A stretch of 64,000 nucleotides of DNA from the NCBI RefSeq assembly GCF_001297125.1, contig NZ_LHPC01000021.1:124001-188000 (forward strand), written 5' to 3'. The stretch is from Pseudomonas sp. RIT-PI-q (lineage in GTDB: Bacteria; Pseudomonadota; Gammaproteobacteria; Pseudomonadales; Pseudomonadaceae). The notes below the pieces were generated by a model. That model saw only the letters and a program-made list of their open reading frames with translations. It did no database searches and was not told where the DNA came from. The translations under genes were made by a program, and so were the position numbers. Below are positions 60,616 through 64,000 of the stretch, piece by piece (positions within the stretch are counted from its first letter, which is position 1; each line of letters starts with the position of its first letter).

Positions 60616-62715
60616 TTAAAGATCCAAAGGTCGGTTGGCAGCTTGAATCGCGGTCAACGCGATGGTGTAGACGATGTCGTCGACTTGCGCGCCGCGCGGC
60701 AAATCGTTCACCGGTTTGCGCAGGCCTTGCAGCATCGGCCCGAGGCTGACGCAGTCGGCGCTACGTTGCACGGCTTTGTGGGTGGTGTTGCCGGTGTTCA
60801 GGTCGGGGAACACGAACACCGTGGCGCGGCCGGCCACCTGGCTGTTCGGCGCCAGTTGCCGGGCCACGGTTTCGTTGGCGGCGGCGTCGTACTGCAACGG
60901 ACCGTCGATCAGCAGCGAGTGCTGTTGTTCGTGGGCGAGCAGGGTGGCTTCGCGCACTTTCTCGACTTCTTCGCCGCTGGCCGATTCACCGCTGGAGTAG
61001 CTGATCATCGCCACGCGCGGGGTGATGCCGAACGCTGCTGCCGAATCCGCGCTTTGCAGGGCGATTTCCGCCAGTTCGCTGGCGCTCGGGGGCGGGTTCA
61101 TCACGCAGTCGCCGTAGACCAGCACTTCCTCCGGGAAGAGCATGAAGAACACCGACGACACCAGCGTGCAGCCGGGTGCCGTTTTAATCAGCTGCAAGGC
61201 CGGGCGGATGGTGTTGGCGGTGGAGTGAATGACGCCGGACACGAGGCCGTCGACTTCATCCAGCGCCAGCATCATGGTGCCGATTACCACGGTGTCTTCC
61301 AGTTGCTGCTCGGCCATCGGCGCGTTGAGGCTTTTGCTCTTGCGCAGTGCAACCATCGGTTCGACGTAGCGTTCGCGGATCAGGTCCGGATCAAGAATTT
61401 CCAGCCCTGGCGGCAGCTCGATATCGTGAGCCCGAGCGACGGCTTCGACGTCGGCCGGTTTCGCCAGCAACACGCAACGGGCAATCCCGCGCGCCTGACA
61501 GATCGCCGCCGCTTGCACGGTCAACGGCTCGCTGCCTTCGGGCAGGACGATGCGTTTGTTGGCGGCCTGGGCGCGCTGGATCAATTGATAACGGAACACC
61601 GCGGGCGACAGGCGCATTTCCCGTGGGGTGCCGCAGCGCTGGTGCAGCCAGTTGGCGTCGAGGTGGCTGGCGACGAAATCAGTGATGATCTCCGCGCGCT
61701 CACGGTCGTCGATCGGGATTTCCTTGTTCAGGCCATTCAACTGGTTGGCGGTGTCGTAGGAGCCGGTGCTCACCGACAACACTGGCAAGCCCGCCTGCAA
61801 CGCGCCACGGCACAGGTCCATGATGCGCGGGTCGGGCAGGGTGTCGCTGGTCAGCAACAGGCCGGCCAGCGGCACGCCGTTCATGGCGGCGAGGCTGACG
61901 GCGAGGATGATGTCGTCGCGGTCACCGGGGGTCACCACCAGCACGCCGGGCTTGAGCAGCTCCACGGTGTTGCGCATGGTCCGGGCGCAGATGATGATTT
62001 TGGTCATGCGCCGGGTTTCGTAATCGCCGGCATTGAGGATTTGCGCGCCCATCAGGTCAGCCACGTCACGGGTGCGTGGCGCGTTCAGTTCCGGTTGGAA
62101 CGGGATGCAACCCAGCAAGCGGAAATCGCCGCTGCGCAGTAATGGCGAATGCTCTTTCAGGCGCGCGGCGAAGGCGTCCATGCTTTCGTCGGTCTTGACC
62201 TTGTTGAGAATCACGCCGAGGACTTTCGGGTCTTTCGGCCCGCCGAACAATTGCGCCTGCAATTCCACGCGGCCCGAGAGTTCGGTCAGCACTTCGTTTT
62301 CCGGTGCCGACACCAGAATCACATCGGCGTCGAGGCTCTTGGCCAAATGCAGATTGACCCGCGCGGCGTAGCTGGCGCTGCGGGTCGGGACCATGCCTTC
62401 GACGATCAGCACGTCCTTGCCGATGGCGGCTTGCTGATAGAGGGTGATGATTTCTTCGAGCAACTCATCCAGCTGACCGTCACCGAGCATGCGCTCGACA
62501 TGCGCCAGGCCCAGCGGCTGGGGCGGTTTCAGACCGTGGGTGCGCGCCACCAGCTCGGTGGAGCGCTCAGGCCCGGTATCACCCGGATGGGGCTGGGCAA
62601 TCGGTTTGAAAAAGCCGACTTTGAGGCCGGCCCGCTCAAGGGTACGTACCAGCCCGAGGCTGATGGAGGTCAGACCCACACCAAAATCGGTGGGTGCGAT
62701 AAAAAAAGTTTGCAT
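60616..62715 (-). CDS. pta: Phosphate acetyltransferase Pta (long form)
   Basis: Interconverts acetyl-CoA and acetyl phosphate. It has 699 residues: an N-terminal P-loop-like domain of the CobB/BioD type (FIAPTDFGVGLTSISLGLV), a DRTGG domain, and the C-terminal PTA_PTB domain (RIVLPEGSEPLTVQAAAICQ, VSSVFFMLFPEEVLVYGDC, VARQLAPNSQVAGRATVFVF). The ATG at 62715 is favoured over one seven codons upstream. In P. aeruginosa ackA sits between pta and slyD; here it does not. Confidence 0.95.
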   Translation of the reverse strand: MQTFFIAPTDFGVGLTSISLGLVRTLERAGLKVGFFKPIAQPHPGDTGPERSTELVARTHGLKPPQPLGLAHVERMLGDGQLDELLEEIITLYQQAAIGKDVLIVEGMVPTRSASYAARVNLHLAKSLDADVILVSAPENEVLTELSGRVELQAQLFGGPKDPKVLGVILNKVKTDESMDAFAARLKEHSPLLRSGDFRLLGCIPFQPELNAPRTRDVADLMGAQILNAGDYETRRMTKIIICARTMRNTVELLKPGVLVVTPGDRDDIILAVSLAAMNGVPLAGLLLTSDTLPDPRIMDLCRGALQAGLPVLSVSTGSYDTANQLNGLNKEIPIDDRERAEIITDFVASHLDANWLHQRCGTPREMRLSPAVFRYQLIQRAQAANKRIVLPEGSEPLTVQAAAICQARGIARCVLLAKPADVEAVARAHDIELPPGLEILDPDLIRERYVEPMVALRKSKSLNAPMAEQQLEDTVVIGTMMLALDEVDGLVSGVIHSTANTIRPALQLIKTAPGCTLVSSVFFMLFPEEVLVYGDCVMNPPPSASELAEIALQSADSAAAFGITPRVAMISYSSGESASGEEVEKVREATLLAHEQQHSLLIDGPLQYDAAANETVARQLAPNSQVAGRATVFVFPDLNTGNTTHKAVQRSADCVSLGPMLQGLRKPVNDLPRGAQVDDIVYTIALTAIQAANRPLDL

Positions 62716-62775
62716 GCGGATTCTCTGGAGGTGCATGGCAGTGGTGAACGCCTATGACTGGCCTTCTACCGAATT

Positions 62776-63072
62776 TCAGTCGCCAAGGTTATCGCTAACC
62801 GAGCCTTGTGCGCACCAACCGCAATCAAAGGGCTGGCCTATTTTTTCATTGCGCAGCAAAGGCTCCATCACCCAGGCCCGGGATTGCCATGGCGGCTGGT
62901 GGCGCAGGTGCTGTGTGTGGCCGCAGGAAAGCTCGGCCACCCAGTGGCCGTCCTCGTCTTGATGGAAGCCTGTGATCGTCGCACCCCGTCTGTCCGGGTT
63001 GTGTTCGCTTTCGGACGATTGCTTCGCTAAACTTGGACATTCTTCATTCTTATGCAAAAGGTCTCGCCCCAT
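62776..63072 (-). CDS. DUF3565 domain protein
   Basis: A small protein whose conserved part (residues about 32-80: ATITGFHQDEDGHWVAELSC, then GHTQHLRHQPPWQSRAWV) is the DUF3565 domain. Two Cys/His clusters (SCGHTQHLRH and DCGWCAQG) suggest metal binding. The start is uncertain: the ATG at 63072 overlaps the slyD ATG head to head, and an internal TTG is possible. The role is unknown. It occupies the place of ackA between pta and slyD. Confidence 0.75.
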   Translation of the reverse strand: MGRDLLHKNEECPSLAKQSSESEHNPDRRGATITGFHQDEDGHWVAELSCGHTQHLRHQPPWQSRAWVMEPLLRNEKIGQPFDCGWCAQGSVSDNLGD

Positions 63073-63556
63073 GCTGATCGCCGCCAATAAGGCTGTCTCC
63101 ATCGACTATACCCTGACCAACGACGCTGGTGAGGTCATCGACAGCTCCGCCGGCGGCGCGCCGCTGGTCTACCTGCAAGGCGCAGGTAACATCATTCCGG
63201 GCCTGGAAAAGGCACTGGAAGGCAAAGCAGTCGGTGACGAACTGACTGTCGCCGTAGAACCTGAAGATGCCTACGGCGAATACGCTGCCGAACTGGTCAG
63301 CACTTTGAGCCGCAGCATGTTCGAAGGCGTCGACGAACTGGAAGTGGGCATGCAGTTCCACGCTTCCGCTCCGGACGGCCAGATGCAGATCGTCACCATT
63401 CGCGATCTGGACGGCGACGATGTCACCGTCGACGGCAACCACCCGTTGGCCGGTCAGCGCCTGAATTTCCAGGTCAAGATCATCGACATCCGTGATGCCA
63501 GCCAGGAAGAAATCGCTCATGGCCACGTCCATGGCGAAGGTGGCCATCACCACTGA
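63071..63556 (+). CDS. slyD: FKBP-type peptidyl-prolyl isomerase SlyD
   Basis: A 161-residue prolyl isomerase and chaperone, also a nickel/metal supplier in enterobacteria. An FKBP domain flanks an insert-in-flap chaperone domain. Motifs are VSIDYTLTNDAGEVIDSS, LEGKAVGDELTVAVEPEDAYGEY (split by the flap) and DGNHPLAGQRLNFQVKI. The C-terminus is a short His-rich tail (AHGHVHGEGGHHH), much shorter than in E. coli. The ATG at 63071 gives MLIAANKAVSID. Confidence 0.95.
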   Translation: MLIAANKAVSIDYTLTNDAGEVIDSSAGGAPLVYLQGAGNIIPGLEKALEGKAVGDELTVAVEPEDAYGEYAAELVSTLSRSMFEGVDELEVGMQFHASAPDGQMQIVTIRDLDGDDVTVDGNHPLAGQRLNFQVKIIDIRDASQEEIAHGHVHGEGGHHH

Positions 63557-63586
63557 TTTTCTGCGCTAAGCTTTCGAGAACTGGAG

Positions 63587-63610
63587 AGGCGCCCGAGGGC
63601 GCCTTTTTTA
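63587..63610 (+). terminator. Intrinsic terminator after slyD
   Basis: AGGCGCC, the loop CGAG, GGCGCCT, then TTTTTT (63605-63609). A compact GC-rich stem 30 bp after the stop. Confidence 0.92.
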
Positions 63611-63680
63611 GTCCGCGGCTGTCCCCGGCGGCGCCGCCAAGAGGCTGTTTCGAGAAGAACACGGGAATTTGGAGTTCGTC

Positions 63681-64000
63681 ATGAGTGCTTTTCACGACCT
63701 TAAATTGACAGCCCTGGATGGTCAGGAGCTCCCACTGGCGCCCTTCAAGGGGCACGTAGTGCTGGTGGTCAACGTCGCCTCCAAATGTGGCTTGACCCCA
63801 CAATATGCGGCGCTCGAAAACCTTTACCAGCAATACAAAGGTAAAGGCTTCAGCGTGCTGGGCTTGCCGTGCAACCAGTTTGCCGGGCAGGAACCAGGCA
63901 CCGAGCAAGAGATCCAGGAGTTTTGCAGCCTCAACTATGGCGTGACCTTTCCGTTGTCCAGCAAGCTGGAAGTCAACGGTCATGATCGTCATCAGTTGTA
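63681..64000 (+). CDS. Glutathione peroxidase family protein (3' end outside the window)
   Basis: A thiol peroxidase of the GPx/BtuE family that reduces hydrogen peroxide or lipid peroxides. About 106 of the usual 160 residues are present. The peroxidatic residue is C36 in NVASKCGLTPQ (cysteine, not selenocysteine), with Q70 in CNQFAGQEPG completing the site. A candidate resolving Cys is C64. The ATG at 63681 has GGAG 8 bp upstream. In P. aeruginosa a glutathione peroxidase gene also follows slyD. Confidence 0.92.
   Translation, partial: MSAFHDLKLTALDGQELPLAPFKGHVVLVVNVASKCGLTPQYAALENLYQQYKGKGFSVLGLPCNQFAGQEPGTEQEIQEFCSLNYGVTFPLSSKLEVNGHDRHQL

Noticed and set aside
60046..62142. 698-residue open frame antisense to the acyltransferase and pta genes
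   Set aside because: Same antisense pattern, runs across two real genes.

Overview
The window is chromosomal DNA of a Pseudomonas, most likely of the P. fluorescens group. Reasons: high GC, the recognisable gene runs roxS-roxR, gatCAB/mreBCD/maf/rng/yhdP/nit/tldD, darP-pmbA, fagA-fumC-orfX-sodA, ptsO-rapZ-ptsN-hpf-rpoN-lptBAC-kdsC-kdsD, mlaFEDCB-ibaG-murA-hisGDC-algW and cysD-cysNC, and a dense population of the REP-type palindromes typical of this group (motifs such as TGTAGGAGCGAGGCTTGCC). No rRNA, tRNA, CRISPR array, prophage or transposase gene was found.

Layout. 1-2.5 kb: the 5' part of a dipeptide/peptide-binding protein gene cut by the window edge, a repeat-rich gap, and a SIMPL-domain periplasmic protein. 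2.8-6.5 kb: the RegB/RegA-type redox two-component pair RoxSR and a YddA/SbmA-type ABC exporter. 6.6-14.8 kb is an accessory block: a FadR-type regulator, then (opposite strand) a zinc phospholipase C-like gene with a 63-residue partner behind what looks like a LexA-controlled promoter, then a complete D-glucarate/galactarate catabolic operon (kdgD, 2-oxoglutarate semialdehyde dehydrogenase, MFS permease, garD). 15-18 kb: an AEC carrier, a carboxymuconolactone decarboxylase-like protein, a CaCA antiporter and an RlpA-like lipoprotein. 18.1-59.5 kb is a long conserved housekeeping stretch: tRNA amidotransferase, cell-shape genes, RNase G, YhdP, TldD/PmbA, the Fur-type iron/oxidative stress operon, nitrogen PTS and sigma-54, LPS transport and Kdo synthesis, the Mla phospholipid pathway, MurA, histidine biosynthesis, the AlgW protease, and sulfate activation. 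59.7-64 kb: a lysophospholipid-type acyltransferase, phosphotransacetylase, a DUF3565 protein, SlyD and the start of a glutathione peroxidase.

How it works together. Much of the central stretch serves the envelope: MreBCD and MurA (wall and shape), YhdP and Mla (phospholipid traffic), LptABC with KdsC/KdsD (LPS), and AlgW (envelope stress proteolysis). The accessory block adds an aldarate route to 2-oxoglutarate. A 17-bp motif is shared by the regulator promoter and the kdgD promoter, suggesting one regulator acts on both. A Crc/Hfq-type A-rich motif precedes the permease, suggesting catabolite repression.

The least ordinary item is the pair at 7.5-9.1 kb: a zinc phospholipase C/S1-P1 nuclease-fold protein without a signal peptide, with a tiny partner protein, downstream of a near-consensus SOS box placed just past a plausible sigma-70 promoter. 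All assignments come from reading the sequence and from general knowledge of the families; no database search was run.
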